Below are positions 1 through 8,704 of a stretch of DNA of 64,000 nucleotides, piece after piece. A program made the position numbers and the translations under genes. The notes under the pieces are model-generated. The model ran no database searches. It was not told the DNA's origin and was given only the letters and a program-made list of their open reading frames with translations. Every line of letters starts with the position of its first letter. The first letter of the stretch is position 1. The DNA comes from Candidatus Frankia nodulisporulans (GTDB lineage Bacteria > Actinomycetota > Actinomycetes > Frankiales > Frankiaceae). Location: positions 32,894-96,893 of the forward strand of contig NZ_CADCWS010000001.1 in the NCBI RefSeq assembly GCF_902806475.1, read 5' to 3'.

Positions 1-38
1 TCCTTGGCGAGCTCGTGTACGCGGGCCTTTCCTGCCAC
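1..38 (-). CDS. infB: Translation initiation factor IF-2, N-terminal fragment
   Basis: Only the first 12 or so codons lie in the window; the gene continues past base 1. Read on the minus strand from a GTG at 38, the peptide is (M)AGKARVHELAKE, which is the typical start of actinobacterial IF-2. An AGAAGGAG ribosome binding site lies just upstream (about 42-50). Position after ylxR in the rimP-nusA-ylxR-infB order supports the call. IF-2 is the GTPase that brings fMet-tRNA to the 30S subunit; none of its GTPase domain is visible here. Confidence 0.85.
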   Translation of the reverse strand, partial: MAGKARVHELAK

Positions 39-99
39 GGTGCTCCTTCTATCGGCCCGCGGTCCGTGCCCGCGTGACCTCGTTACCTGCCGGTCGTGA

Positions 100-597
100 T
101 CATGGCTGGGTGCTCATTGAGCGATCATCGCTGTCTCGACCTGCTTCCGTGTCGACGTCATGTGGCGCCGCCTGTGTACCTGGCCGGATGCCGGCTACCG
201 CCGATGCCCGAGCCCTCCCTGCCGACACCCCGCTGCCGCGCGGTGCCCCTCTTTCTTTACCCGATTTCTCGGCCAGCCGGGACCCCGACGGCCGCTCCGG
301 GCGACCAACCCGCGTCACCGGGTCGACCACCCCGGAACCGAGCTGCTCCAGGTACCGCCTGATTCGCTCCGCCTCCAGTGGACCCGGCACACGCAGGGCC
401 CGGGGGAACGCCTTGCGACGCTCCGCGAGCTCGAGACATGCCTGATCCGGATGCAGGTGCGCACCCCGGCCACGTAGCCGACGACGAGCATCCGGCAGGA
501 GCTCGGCACCGTCCACGACGATACGCAGGAGGTCGGAACTCGGCGCGCGGCTTCGACATCCAATACAGGTACGGATGGGTTCCGCACGGCACGCCAT
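100..597 (-). CDS. ylxR: YlxR family (DUF448) RNA-binding-like protein
   Basis: The protein has 165 residues. The first ~95 residues match the YlxR fold: the family signature IRTCIGCR is at residues 8-15, followed by a basic strand (DARRRLRGRGAHLHP) and the helical segment with ERRKAFPRALRV. The remaining ~70 residues are a low-complexity tail rich in Gly, Arg, Ser and Ala, longer than in most homologues. It sits 7 bases after nusA and ahead of infB, the usual place. YlxR is a small basic, probably RNA- or nucleoid-binding protein; its exact role is not settled. The tail length depends on the stop codon and is as read. Confidence 0.85.
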   Translation of the reverse strand: MACRAEPIRTCIGCRSRAPSSDLLRIVVDGAELLPDARRRLRGRGAHLHPDQACLELAERRKAFPRALRVPGPLEAERIRRYLEQLGSGVVDPVTRVGRPERPSGSRLAEKSGKERGAPRGSGVSAGRARASAVAGIRPGTQAAPHDVDTEAGRDSDDRSMSTQP

Positions 598-604
598 GAC
601 CAGT

Positions 605-1666
605 CTATCCCGCCCGCCCCCGGGAGGGGCCGCCCGTCGCGGAAGATCGGCGCACGGCCGGGGCGTCGCCGGCCGACTCCGCCTCCGCCGTCGGACCTTC
701 CGCGTCGGAGTGGATGTCGATACGCCAGCCGGTCAGCCGGGCGGCGAGCCGGGCGTTCTGCCCTTCTCGACCGATCGCCAGCGACAGCTGGTAGTCGGGA
801 ACGACCACCCGGGCCGAGCGACTGGCCAGGTCCGTCACGTCGACCCGGGCCACCCGGGCCGGTGACAGCGCACTGCCGACGAACGTCGCCGGGTCCGCCG
901 ACCAGTCCACGATGTCGATCTTCTCACCGCGTAGTTCGGCCATGACCGCGCGCACCCGGGCGCCCATCGGCCCGATGCACGCCCCCTTCGGGTTCACCCC
1001 CGCCACCTTCGACCGCACGGCGATCTTGCTGCGGTGACCGGCCTCACGGGCGATCGCGGCCAGCTCCACCGTCCCGTCGGCGACTTCGGGGACCTCGAGC
1101 CGGAACAGACCCTTGACCAGTTCGGGATGGGTGCGCGACAACGTGACGGTCGGCCCGTGCATGCCCCGGGCGACGTGCACCACGTAGCACTTGATCCGGT
1201 CACCGTGCTCGAGCCGCTCGCCGGGCACCTGCTCGGCCGGCGGCAGCACGCCCTCGATCGTGCCGAGGTCGACCAGGACCACCTTGGAACCGGCGCGCTG
1301 CCCGTGGTGCTGCACCACACCGGAGACGATCTCGTGCTCCCGATCGGCGTACTGCCCGTAGGTCGCCTCCTGGCGAGCCTCCCGCAGCCGCTGCATGATG
1401 ACCTGCTTGGCGGTCATCGTGGCGATCCGGCCGAAGTCGTCCGGTGTGTCGTCGTACTCCCGGCTGGCGCCGTCGGGCCCCTGCTCGCGGGCGAGCACCG
1501 CCACCTCGCCGCTGGTGCGGTCGATGACCACCCGGGCGTCCGGCGCGGAGCCCGGGGTGTGGTGGTAGGCCGTGAGCAGGGCGGTCTCCAGCGCCTGCAG
1601 CAGGGTTTCGAAGGAGATCTCCTTCTCCCGCTCGATCCCGCGCAGTGCGGCCACGTCGAGCTTCAC
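605..1666 (-). CDS. nusA: Transcription termination/antitermination factor NusA
   Basis: The protein has 353 residues, starting at a GTG that overlaps the rimP stop by four bases (GTGA, 1663-1666). The N-terminal RNA polymerase-binding domain covers about residues 1-110 and includes the conserved [19 protein letters not shown] stretch. An S1 domain follows (~112-185), then two KH domains: the first with [21 protein letters not shown] (split here as [15 protein letters not shown]), the second ending in [20 protein letters not shown]. There is no C-terminal acidic repeat, as usual for actinobacteria. NusA binds RNA polymerase and nascent RNA and modulates pausing, termination and rRNA antitermination. 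Confidence 0.97.
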   Translation of the reverse strand: MKLDVAALRGIEREKEISFETLLQALETALLTAYHHTPGSAPDARVVIDRTSGEVAVLAREQGPDGASREYDDTPDDFGRIATMTAKQVIMQRLREARQEATYGQYADREHEIVSGVVQHHGQRAGSKVVLVDLGTIEGVLPPAEQVPGERLEHGDRIKCYVVHVARGMHGPTVTLSRTHPELVKGLFRLEVPEVADGTVELAAIAREAGHRSKIAVRSKVAGVNPKGACIGPMGARVRAVMAELRGEKIDIVDWSADPATFVGSALSPARVARVDVTDLASRSARVVVPDYQLSLAIGREGQNARLAARLTGWRIDIHSDAEGPTAEAESAGDAPAVRRSSATGGPSRGRAG

Positions 1667-2373
1667 CGGGTCATCTCCTCACCGGCCGCGCTCTCGGCGC
1701 CGACCTGACGGCCCTCGTCACTGGTCATCGGATCCGGATCGGCCGGCGGATCGAGATCGTCATCCGGTGCCGAGGACGGCGCATCGGTAAGATCATCATA
1801 CCCGGTGGCGGAGAACTCCACCTCGACGGTGGCCCGGGCCACCCGCTCGAACGCGATCCGGTCGATCCGGCGCGGCTGGGGACGACCCCGCCTGGCCGGC
1901 CCGACCGCCACCGAGAGCTCTGCCCCGGTCTCGTCGGCGGACACCACTCGACCCGAGACCTCGACGTCCTCGAGGTCCCGCACGGTCACCAGCCGACCCA
2001 CGGCCCGCCGCCAGTGCCGCGGCCGGGTCAGCGGACGATCCACCCCCGGCGACGTGACCTCGAGCACATAGGCGCCGCCGGTCAGTGGCTCACCGGCCGC
2101 CTCGGCCGCGTCGAGCAGCTCCGAGACGGCCCGGCTGGCCTCGGCCACCACGTCCAGATCGATGCCGCCGTCGCGGTCCACCACCACCCGGACCACGCTG
2201 CGCGCACCGGCCTTGGTCACCACCACATCTTCGAGATCGAAACCCGCCTCGGCCAGGCTGGTCTCCAGCCTGGCCCGCACCTGCGGACGCACCACCGCAC
2301 CGGAGTGCCGGCCCGCCCCGGCCGCACCCCGGCCTTTCCCCCGCCCGGAACCGGAGTCCCCCGCGCCTGACAC
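1663..2373 (-). CDS. rimP: Ribosome maturation factor RimP
   Basis: The protein has 236 residues from a GTG start with an AAGG-type ribosome binding site. Residues ~1-27 are a Gly/Ser/Arg-rich leader. The RimP N-terminal domain follows (~28-110; note the [19 protein letters not shown] and [12 protein letters not shown] motifs that define the family), then the Sm-like C-terminal domain (~112-185). The last ~50 residues are acidic and Pro-rich and look disordered. RimP assists 30S subunit maturation. It is the first gene of the rimP-nusA-ylxR-infB operon and overlaps nusA by four bases, suggesting translational coupling. Confidence 0.95.
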   Translation of the reverse strand: MSGAGDSGSGRGKGRGAAGAGRHSGAVVRPQVRARLETSLAEAGFDLEDVVVTKAGARSVVRVVVDRDGGIDLDVVAEASRAVSELLDAAEAAGEPLTGGAYVLEVTSPGVDRPLTRPRHWRRAVGRLVTVRDLEDVEVSGRVVSADETGAELSVAVGPARRGRPQPRRIDRIAFERVARATVEVEFSATGYDDLTDAPSSAPDDDLDPPADPDPMTSDEGRQVGAESAAGEEMTR

Positions 2374-2835
2374 CTACCTTGTCCCTTCCCGCATCCGTTC
2401 ATCCGATCATCTCGCCGACCCGGCTCACGGGCCGCTCGACGCCGTCGGCGCCACCACCGCACAGGGCGGCGGAGCACTCGCGGCGGCCGAACACCCGGAC
2501 CGGGACCCGCGCCCCGCCGATACGCCCTGGTTCGTGACGCTCCGCGCCCAGGACCCGCCCAACCGTGCAGGGCGGGTGGCACCGGCACCGTCACAGGGCG
2601 CCGCCACGCAGCTCATGTCACGGGACACGGGACGGCCATTGAGGTGACACCCGCGCCTCGTGCGCGGTGGTCGGCGTCAACGAATGAGATCCCCAGGGTA
2701 CGTCCCCCCGCGGACGGGCCATCCGCCGCCCACCCGAGGCGGAGATCGGCCGGCTCACGGGGGCACCCGCGTGGGGTCCGCGCACACCATCACGGGTCGC
2801 CGACGTCGGCGTGCGCGGGGCATCACCCGTGCGGT
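2374..2835. other. Intergenic region between rimP and the DUF4439 lipoprotein gene
   Basis: About 460 bases between two divergently transcribed genes. It must hold the promoters of the rimP operon (minus) and the lipoprotein gene (plus), but I see no convincing -35/-10 pair, terminator or RNA structure. An open frame continues from 2644 into the lipoprotein gene, but its product there is Arg/Pro/Gly-rich and lacks a signal peptide at its start, so I treat it as non-coding. Confidence 0.5.
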
Positions 2836-4029
2836 GTGCGAAGCTTGCTGACCGTGGACTCCGCGCGGCGCACACCCGCCTCCCGGCGGCGGGTTCTGGC
2901 GGGGCTGGGCACGATCGCGCTGGCCGCGGCAACCGGTGCCGGCTGTTCCCGGACCGGATCGACCGGAGCCGGCGTGCCCGGGCGGGCCCTGTCGGCCGCG
3001 GATGTGGCCGCCGCCCGGGCCGCGGTCACCCGCGCGGCGGCGCTCGCGGTCGCCTACGGCACGGCCGCCCAGCGACATCCGGCGCGGCGTGCCCTGTTCG
3101 AGACCCTGCGTGACCATCACGAGGTCGCCGTCACCACCGTCGCCGCGCAGGTCCCGGCGGCCGCCCCCACGACAGTCCCACCCGCCACGGCGACCGGACC
3201 CGCCGGGCGCCCCACCACCGCGGCGCCGACCCGGGCGAACGGCGAGGTACCGGCTGACCTGTTGCCGGCCGGCACCGACGACTCGCCCGCCGCGCTCCAC
3301 GCCACGATCGAGACCCTGCACGGCGCCGAGAGCGCCGCCACCACCGCGGCCCGCGGCGACGCCCTCGAGGTCAGTGGGCTGCTCGCCCCCCTGTTCGCGA
3401 GCCTGTTCGCCGCCGGAAGCGCCCAGAGCGAAATGCTCGACCGGGACGGCGACCCCGCCCTGGCCACGGCGACGACCACACCGACGGCCTCGCCCGCCGC
3501 GACCGCACCGGCGACATCAGCGACCTCGGCGGCGAACCCGACGGCGGCGCGGGTGGCCGCACCACCACCGCAGGCAGCCATCCTGCGGGCCCTGACCACC
3601 ATGCTCGCGGCCAGCCATGGCGCGATCTATGCGACGGCCACGGCCGGCGGGGCGCTCGCCCCACAGGCGGCGACAGCGGCGGGTGCGCTCGCCCGCCAGC
3701 GCGCCCGCGAGGGCTGGCGGGCCCATCTGCGGCTACGCGACCAGCTGATCGCCCAGATCGAGGCGCGCGGTGGCGCGCCGGTGCCGGCACTGGCCGCCTA
3801 CCGGCTGCCGACCACACCGGTCGACGTGCCCACCGCCCTGCGCCTGCTGGGCCAGGTCGAGGACGTCTGCGCGGCCGCCGCCCACGACGCCACCGCGCAG
3901 GTCGGCACCGACCTGCGGGCACTCACCGTCGACGCGCTGGCCGGGATGGCGCTGCGGGCCCAGCGGGCCCGGCTGGCCGCCGGCGCGTCGCCGGCCACCG
4001 CCAGCCGTGCCCTGCCCGGTGCGACCTGA
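2836..4029 (+). CDS. Tat-type lipoprotein with C-terminal DUF4439 ferritin-like domain
   Basis: I chose the GTG at 2836 (397 residues); TTG 2845 or GTG 2854 are alternatives. The N-terminus reads RRTPASRRRVLAGLGTIAL, a twin-arginine signal, ending in a lipobox (TGAGC), so the product should be exported folded and anchored outside the membrane. A first helical region (~65-105) is followed by Ala/Thr/Pro-rich linkers (~105-140 and ~210-245). The last ~150 residues match DUF4439: TMLAASHGAIYATATAGG, then RAHLRLRDQLIAQIEARGG and the AYRLPTTPVDVPTALRLL segment. This family is commonly found next to rimP in actinobacteria. Function is unknown; the fold is ferritin-like, but I do not see a clear di-metal ExxH set. 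Confidence 0.8.
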   Translation: MRSLLTVDSARRTPASRRRVLAGLGTIALAAATGAGCSRTGSTGAGVPGRALSAADVAAARAAVTRAAALAVAYGTAAQRHPARRALFETLRDHHEVAVTTVAAQVPAAAPTTVPPATATGPAGRPTTAAPTRANGEVPADLLPAGTDDSPAALHATIETLHGAESAATTAARGDALEVSGLLAPLFASLFAAGSAQSEMLDRDGDPALATATTTPTASPAATAPATSATSAANPTAARVAAPPPQAAILRALTTMLAASHGAIYATATAGGALAPQAATAAGALARQRAREGWRAHLRLRDQLIAQIEARGGAPVPALAAYRLPTTPVDVPTALRLLGQVEDVCAAAAHDATAQVGTDLRALTVDALAGMALRAQRARLAAGASPATASRALPGAT

Positions 4030-4045
4030 CCGGTGCGACCTGACC
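4018..4045. repeat. 14-bp tandem duplication across a stop codon
   Basis: The unit GGTGCGACCTGACC occurs twice back to back (4018-4031 and 4032-4045). The first copy contains the stop codon of the DUF4439 gene. This looks like a simple slippage duplication. Confidence 0.9.
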
Positions 4046-4133
4046 GACGGGCCCGGACCCCCGCGTCCGCCGCGGTGCGGATCTCACCTGGTCGCGGTCG
4101 CGGCCCGGTCGAGGTGCTGGCGTGGGCGTGGTC

Positions 4134-4589
4134 TCAGCGCGCGCTCCACGCGCCGGGCTCACCGCTGAGCGAGGTGACGATCTCGGGCAGCCGGCCACCG
4201 GCGACGTCCGCGAGGGTCACGTTCTCCAGCACCCGGCGCAGGTTCACCCGGACGGCGATCCACACGTCCTGCAGGTTCTTGGCGGCGCCCTCGTAGTGGG
4301 CGTCCTCCGGACGTCGGCCACGCACACTGGCCAGCGGACCGTCGGTCACCCGGATCACCGAGGCGATCGTGATCTCGCCGGCGGGCCGGCCCAGCTGATA
4401 GCCGCCGTCGGCCCCGCGCCGACTCTGGACGAACCCCGCCCGACGCAGATCGGTGAGGATGTTCTCGAGGAAGCGCAGCGGCAGATCCTGGGCTTGGGCC
4501 AGCGACTCGCCCTTGACGAGTTGCCCGTCACTCGCCGCCAACGTCAGGAGTGCGCGCAGCGCGTAGTCGGCGCGAGCGGAGATCTGCAT
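4134..4589 (-). CDS. Rrf2-family transcriptional regulator without cysteines
   Basis: The protein has 151 residues. The winged helix-turn-helix starts MQISARADYALRALLTLA, and the wing contains RGADGGYQLGRPA, both standard for Rrf2. It contains no cysteine, so it cannot carry the Fe-S cluster of IscR, NsrR or RsrR. In that respect it resembles CymR, the cysteine-metabolism regulator. The C-terminal GRRPEDAHYEGAAKNLQDVWIAV part (read in two blocks) is a dimer helix. It is the last gene after a sulfonate/taurine-type ABC transporter (42 bases after the permease), so control of sulfur uptake is the likely role, probably by binding in front of the substrate-binding gene. That function is inferred from context. 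Confidence 0.85.
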   Translation of the reverse strand: MQISARADYALRALLTLAASDGQLVKGESLAQAQDLPLRFLENILTDLRRAGFVQSRRGADGGYQLGRPAGEITIASVIRVTDGPLASVRGRRPEDAHYEGAAKNLQDVWIAVRVNLRRVLENVTLADVAGGRLPEIVTSLSGEPGAWSAR

Positions 4590-4630
4590 GCAGCCATTGT
4601 GCCGGCGACGTGCGCCGACGTGCCGACCGG

Positions 4631-5719
4631 TCAGGATTGACCGGCTTCACCACCACCATTCGCACCGCCGCCGTCGTGGCCGATCGCGCCCGGGCCAGCC
4701 GGCGGGTAACCCGCGGCTGTGGCCTCGGCGGACCCGGGCGCCGCCGTGTTCCTCGACCGGCCGCGCTGCGCGGCGCGCACCGCCGAGTTACCCTCGGCCA
4801 CCAGCCCACGACGGGCCCGCAGCTGACGATCGGCGGCGTTGAAGGCGGCGTCGACGACCACACCGATGAAGAAGATGGTGATCATCGAGGCCATCACGCC
4901 GACCGCGTCGAGCAGTTCGCGGGAGTTCTGCAGGTCCGCCCCGATCGACGGGTGCCCGGGCACGATCACCAGGAGCTCACCGGCCATCAGACTGCGCCAG
5001 GAGAAGGCCCAGCCCTGTTTGAGTCCGGCCAGCACCGAGGGCAGCGCCGCCGGCGCCACGACGTACCGGTAGAGCGAGAACCCGCGGGCACCCATGCTGC
5101 GGCCCACCCGGACCAGCAGCGGCGGCACATAGTCGACGCCGTAGATCACGCCGTTGGCGATCGAGGGGGCCGCGCCGAGGATGACCACGAACAGGATCGC
5201 CGACTCGCTCAGCTTGAACAGCAGGATGGCCAGCGGGAACCAGACGACCGAGGGCATCGTCTGCAGTGAGGTGATGAACGATCCGATCGCCGTGCGCAGC
5301 ACGGTGAACCGGGCGACCGCCAGACCGACCACGCCGCCGATCACCACGGCGAGCGCGTAGCCCTTGAGCGCCCGCACGATGGTGCGGACCAGCGCGTCCC
5401 AGAAGTGGCCGGTGCCCAGGCGGCTGCCGAACTCCCGCAACGCCGACACCGGGCCGGGCAGCACATAGGTGGGCTTCCAGCCCGACCAGACCACCAGCTG
5501 CCAGACCAGCAGGAACACGACGAGCGCGCCGATCTTCGGCCAAGCCGCCGCCCAGGCCCGACCCGCCAGCGGCCGGCTCTGCGCGGTCGGGATGTCCAGC
5601 GCGTCCAGACCGGCGAGGACACCCGGGTCAAGGTCGTCCGCCGCGGTCCGGGTGTCACCCGGCGCGCTGGTGTCGCCCTTGGTCAGGGAACTCCGGTTGA
5701 TGCCGATGTCAGTGGCCAT
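4631..5719 (-). CDS. ABC transporter permease, SsuC/TauC/NrtB type
   Basis: The protein has 362 residues, starting at ATG 5719, which overlaps the end of the ATPase gene by 11 bases. About 70 polar residues precede the first membrane segment (GALVVFLLVWQLVVW); there are about six segments in all. The inner-membrane permease EAA-like loop is seen around SMGARGFSLYRYVVAPAALP. The tail after ~315 is long, Gly/Ala-rich and probably cytosolic. It belongs to the binding-protein-dependent transport family used for sulfonates, taurine, nitrate and thiamine precursors. Substrate cannot be read from the sequence; the Rrf2 neighbour favours organosulfur compounds. Confidence 0.88.
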   Translation of the reverse strand: MATDIGINRSSLTKGDTSAPGDTRTAADDLDPGVLAGLDALDIPTAQSRPLAGRAWAAAWPKIGALVVFLLVWQLVVWSGWKPTYVLPGPVSALREFGSRLGTGHFWDALVRTIVRALKGYALAVVIGGVVGLAVARFTVLRTAIGSFITSLQTMPSVVWFPLAILLFKLSESAILFVVILGAAPSIANGVIYGVDYVPPLLVRVGRSMGARGFSLYRYVVAPAALPSVLAGLKQGWAFSWRSLMAGELLVIVPGHPSIGADLQNSRELLDAVGVMASMITIFFIGVVVDAAFNAADRQLRARRGLVAEGNSAVRAAQRGRSRNTAAPGSAEATAAGYPPAGPGAIGHDGGGANGGGEAGQS

Positions 5720-6470
5720 GACGGCCGACCTCCTCACGCAGCCGAGTGGTCACCCGGGTGGCGAGTTCGGCCACCTGGGTCGAGTCGATCCGTCGTGGTC
5801 GGTCGATGTCGACGTCGAAGACCTCGGCCACCCGCCCGGGCCGGGACGACAGCAGCACGATGCGGTCCCCGAGCCGGACGGCCTCCCGCACGTCGTGGGT
5901 CACGAAGATGACCGTGACCCCGGTCTGCCGCCAGATCCGTTCGAGCTCGTCGTGCAACAGGTCCCGGGTCATCGCGTCGAGCGCGCCGAACGGCTCGTCC
6001 ATGCACAGGATGTCGGCCTCCTGCGCGAAGGCCCGGGCGAGGCTGACCCGTTGGCGCATCCCACCGGAGAGCTCGTGCGGGCGACGGTCCGCCATCCCGG
6101 CGAGGCGGACCATCGAGAGCAGCTCGTCCACCCGGGCTCGACGTTCGGCCCTGCGGATGCCGCGCAGCCGCAGCGGTACCTCGACGTTGCCGCCGGCGGT
6201 CAGCCACGGCAGCAACGCGGAGTCCTGGAACATCATCCCGGTCCGCCGACCGGCGGTGTCCACCGTGCCGGTCGACGGGGCGTCCAGGCCGGCGATCAGC
6301 CCGAGCAGGGTCGACTTACCGCAGCCCGACGCGCCGAGCAGACAGAGGAACTCCCCGGACCGGACGTCCAGGCTCACGTTGTCCAGGGCCTGTACCTGGG
6401 CTGCGCCGGTGCCGAAGAACCGGCTGACGCCGTCGATGCGCAGGGCCGTGTCGGGCAGGACTGCGGTCAT
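5709..6470 (-). CDS. ABC transporter ATP-binding protein, SsuB/TauB type
   Basis: The protein has 253 residues from ATG 6470. All nucleotide-binding motifs are present: Walker A GASGCGKST (~48-56), Q-loop MMFQDSALLPW (~80-90), ABC signature LSGGMRQR (~134-141), Walker B ILCMDEPF (~153-160) and the H-loop FVTHD (~190-194). The sequence DSALLPWLT after the Q-loop is typical of the nitrate/sulfonate/taurine subfamily. It is the second gene of the importer operon, downstream of the binding protein and overlapping the permease start. Confidence 0.93.
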   Translation of the reverse strand: MTAVLPDTALRIDGVSRFFGTGAAQVQALDNVSLDVRSGEFLCLLGASGCGKSTLLGLIAGLDAPSTGTVDTAGRRTGMMFQDSALLPWLTAGGNVEVPLRLRGIRRAERRARVDELLSMVRLAGMADRRPHELSGGMRQRVSLARAFAQEADILCMDEPFGALDAMTRDLLHDELERIWRQTGVTVIFVTHDVREAVRLGDRIVLLSSRPGRVAEVFDVDIDRPRRIDSTQVAELATRVTTRLREEVGRHGH

Positions 6471-6535
6471 GGGTTGTTCCCCCGGTCGAACTGGTCGCGG
6501 GCCCCGGTGCTGACCGGGGCCCGCCCTACGAATGA

Positions 6536-7621
6536 TCAGGAATCGGCGACGGTGGCCTTGCCCTGCTTGGTCAGGACGTCGTTGAGCGTGGTGAGATCGA
6601 AGATCCCGTCCAGCTTGGCGCCCTTGAGCAGGCCAAGCTCCTCCTGGTGCTGGGCCGACAGCAGCAGCGACTTCGCGATCGGGTCCGGGGTGAAGGTGAG
6701 CGACTTCCAGGCCGAGGCGAGCACCTTGTCGGGCAGCGGCTTGCCGGTGAGCTTGCTCAGCGCGGTGTTGGCGACCGTCGCACCCGCGGCCAGGTCGGCG
6801 TTGAGCCCGTTGATCGACTCCACGTTCGCCGTGACGAGGCGCCGGACGATCTCCGGGTTCTTCTTGAGGTAGTCGGTGCGCACGATCAGCAGCGTGGTGA
6901 CGAACTTGCCGTTCGTCTCGGGCCACTGGTCGGCCTCGTTGACGAGCACCTTGCCGCCGGCGGCCACCAGCCGGGACGCGGTCGGCTCGGGCACCCAGGC
7001 GCCGTCGATCGCCTTGTTCTGGAAGGCGTCCACCGTCAGGGAGTTGTCCTGCGGCTTGATCGAGACGTCACCGCCACCCTGGGTGTCGGTCTTGAGGCCG
7101 TTCTTCTTCAGGAAGTAGCGCAGCGCCACGTCCTGCGTGTTGGCCAGACCCGGGGTGGCGATCGTCTTGCCCTTGAGGTCGGCGACCGAGGCGATCTCGG
7201 GCCGGACCACCAGGGACGCGCCACCGGAGGTCACCCCGGAGATGATCCGGATCGCATCACCGTTGGACTTGATGAAGCTGTTGACCGCGGGGTTCGGGCC
7301 GATGTAGCCGGCGTCGATCGCGCCGGAGAGGATCGCCTCGCCCTCCTGCGTACCGGAGTTGAACGTCGCGGGCTTCAGCGTGACCCCGGAGCCGAGGTCC
7401 TTGGTGAAGATGCCCTTCTCGACCCCGTACAGCGCCGGCGCGTGGGTGAGGTTCGGGAAGTAGCCCAGCCGGAGCGTTCCGCTGACCTGGCCGGGCGTGG
7501 AGCTGGTCGAGTCGACCGACGAGCCGTCGCTGCCCGAACTGGAGCAGCCGACCAACGCGAGCGCCACGGCGCCCACGGTGATCAGTGGCGTCAGAGCACG
7601 CCACAAGCGGCTCGATTTCAT
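6536..7621 (-). CDS. ABC transporter substrate-binding lipoprotein, SsuA/TauA/NMT1 type
   Basis: The protein has 361 residues from ATG 7621. A lipoprotein signal (basic start, TPLITVGAVALALVGC) places the mature protein on the outer face of the membrane. A Ser-rich linker follows (~25-45). The periplasmic-binding fold begins with GTLRLGYFPNLTHAPALYG and includes AIDAGYIGPNPAVNSF and DAFQNKAIDGAWVPEPTAS, typical of NitT/TauT-family binders. It is the first gene of a three-gene importer operon. The ligand could be an aliphatic sulfonate, taurine or another small organic; I cannot choose from the sequence alone. Confidence 0.9.
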   Translation of the reverse strand: MKSSRLWRALTPLITVGAVALALVGCSSSGSDGSSVDSTSSTPGQVSGTLRLGYFPNLTHAPALYGVEKGIFTKDLGSGVTLKPATFNSGTQEGEAILSGAIDAGYIGPNPAVNSFIKSNGDAIRIISGVTSGGASLVVRPEIASVADLKGKTIATPGLANTQDVALRYFLKKNGLKTDTQGGGDVSIKPQDNSLTVDAFQNKAIDGAWVPEPTASRLVAAGGKVLVNEADQWPETNGKFVTTLLIVRTDYLKKNPEIVRRLVTANVESINGLNADLAAGATVANTALSKLTGKPLPDKVLASAWKSLTFTPDPIAKSLLLSAQHQEELGLLKGAKLDGIFDLTTLNDVLTKQGKATVADS

Positions 7622-7679
7622 GTAAACCCCCAGTTCACGCGGGCGATGGCCCGCGCCATGCAAGTCGATCGAAGTCATC

Positions 7680-7696
7680 GGGATGGTAAGCATCCC
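7680..7696. promoter_or_regulatory. Inverted repeat upstream of the ABC importer operon
   Basis: GGGATG-GTAAG-CATCCC is a perfect 6-bp inverted repeat about 60-75 bases upstream of the substrate-binding gene. It is embedded in a wider imperfect palindrome (ATCGGG/CCCGAT arms). It is a reasonable candidate operator for the Rrf2 regulator of the same operon. That link is inference. Confidence 0.4.
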
Positions 7697-7816
7697 AGAT
7701 AACCCCGATACTGGCCATGTGCGGCCATCGTCCGGACATGGTTGCGCAACAATTCACACCACATCGCCACACATTCGGCGCAAAACGGACGACGCCGGTG
7801 GTCCGGGGGTCGAGCG

Positions 7817-7851
7817 CGGGGTCAGAACAGGAGCACGGGGTCAGAACAGGA
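7817..7851. repeat. 16-bp direct repeat at the 3' end of the GNAT gene
   Basis: CGGGGTCAGAACAGGA occurs at 7817-7832 and 7836-7851. The second copy includes the stop codon of the acetyltransferase gene, so the C-terminal codons are duplicated just downstream of the gene. Confidence 0.9.
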
Positions 7852-8692
7852 TCGAGGCGAAGGTGTCGACCCGCTGGAAACCGACCCGCTCGTAGACCCG
7901 CCGGGCGGCATGGTTGAAGTCGTTCACGTACAGGCTGACCTTCGGCGCCAGCGCGGCGCGGGCCAGCGCGACGACACTCGCGGTGCCGGCCGCGCCGAGC
8001 CCGCGGCCACGCAGCGCCGGGTCGACCCAGACCCCCTGGATCTGGCAGACATCCCCGGCGACCGCGCCGACCTCGGCCTTGAACAGCACCCGGCCGTCGA
8101 CGATGTGGGCGAACGAGCGGCGTTGGCCGATGAACTCGGCGACGCGGGCCCGGTAGAGGGTGCCGCCGTCGGCGAGCACCGGCGACACGCCGATCTCCTC
8201 GGTGAACATGGCGATGCAGGCCGGCAGCAGGACATCCAGCTCGTCGGGCCGCACAGGCCGCACGAGCGGATCGGGGGCGACCAGCGGCGGACCGTCGATG
8301 ACCAGCAGCGGCTGGTCATCGCGGATCTCGCGGGCCCGGCCCCAGACCGGCTCCAGATAGCGCCACATCGTCATGACCGACGAGGAGAGACCGACGACGG
8401 AGGAGCATCTCCGGCCCTGGCGGCGGGCCCGTTCGGCGAACAGTCTCGCCGACACCGGACCCGCCGCGACGGGCCAGAGATTGGCTCCGGAGTAACACAC
8501 CGCGGCCAGATGTCCGTCCACCAGGTGGCCCCACATCTCGGCGCCGAGGCGCCAGGGGTCCAGCCCGGCGGCCTCGACTCGCGAGGCCACGAAGACATCG
8601 GCGACGGGATTGCGGGCCAGCAGCTCACGCACCGCGGGAAGATCGCGGTCATCGAGCAGACGCGTCGGCGCGGAACGCAGCGGCAGGCCCAT
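7841..8692 (-). CDS. GNAT-family N-acetyltransferase (DUF4081 type)
   Basis: The protein has 283 residues. The N-terminal half (~1-140) resembles the DUF4081 module found before GNAT domains in actinobacteria (LLARNPVADVFVASRVEAAG). The C-terminal half is a GNAT domain: the acetyl-CoA loop reads VDPALRGRGLGAAGTASVV (~225-243), followed by VSLYVNDFNHAARRVYERVGF, the standard end of the fold. It starts 12 bases after ispG in the same direction. The same gene (Rv2867c type) follows ispG in mycobacteria. The acceptor substrate is unknown. Confidence 0.85.
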   Translation of the reverse strand: MGLPLRSAPTRLLDDRDLPAVRELLARNPVADVFVASRVEAAGLDPWRLGAEMWGHLVDGHLAAVCYSGANLWPVAAGPVSARLFAERARRQGRRCSSVVGLSSSVMTMWRYLEPVWGRAREIRDDQPLLVIDGPPLVAPDPLVRPVRPDELDVLLPACIAMFTEEIGVSPVLADGGTLYRARVAEFIGQRRSFAHIVDGRVLFKAEVGAVAGDVCQIQGVWVDPALRGRGLGAAGTASVVALARAALAPKVSLYVNDFNHAARRVYERVGFQRVDTFASILF

Positions 8693-8704
8693 CCGGCGGA
8701 CCGA

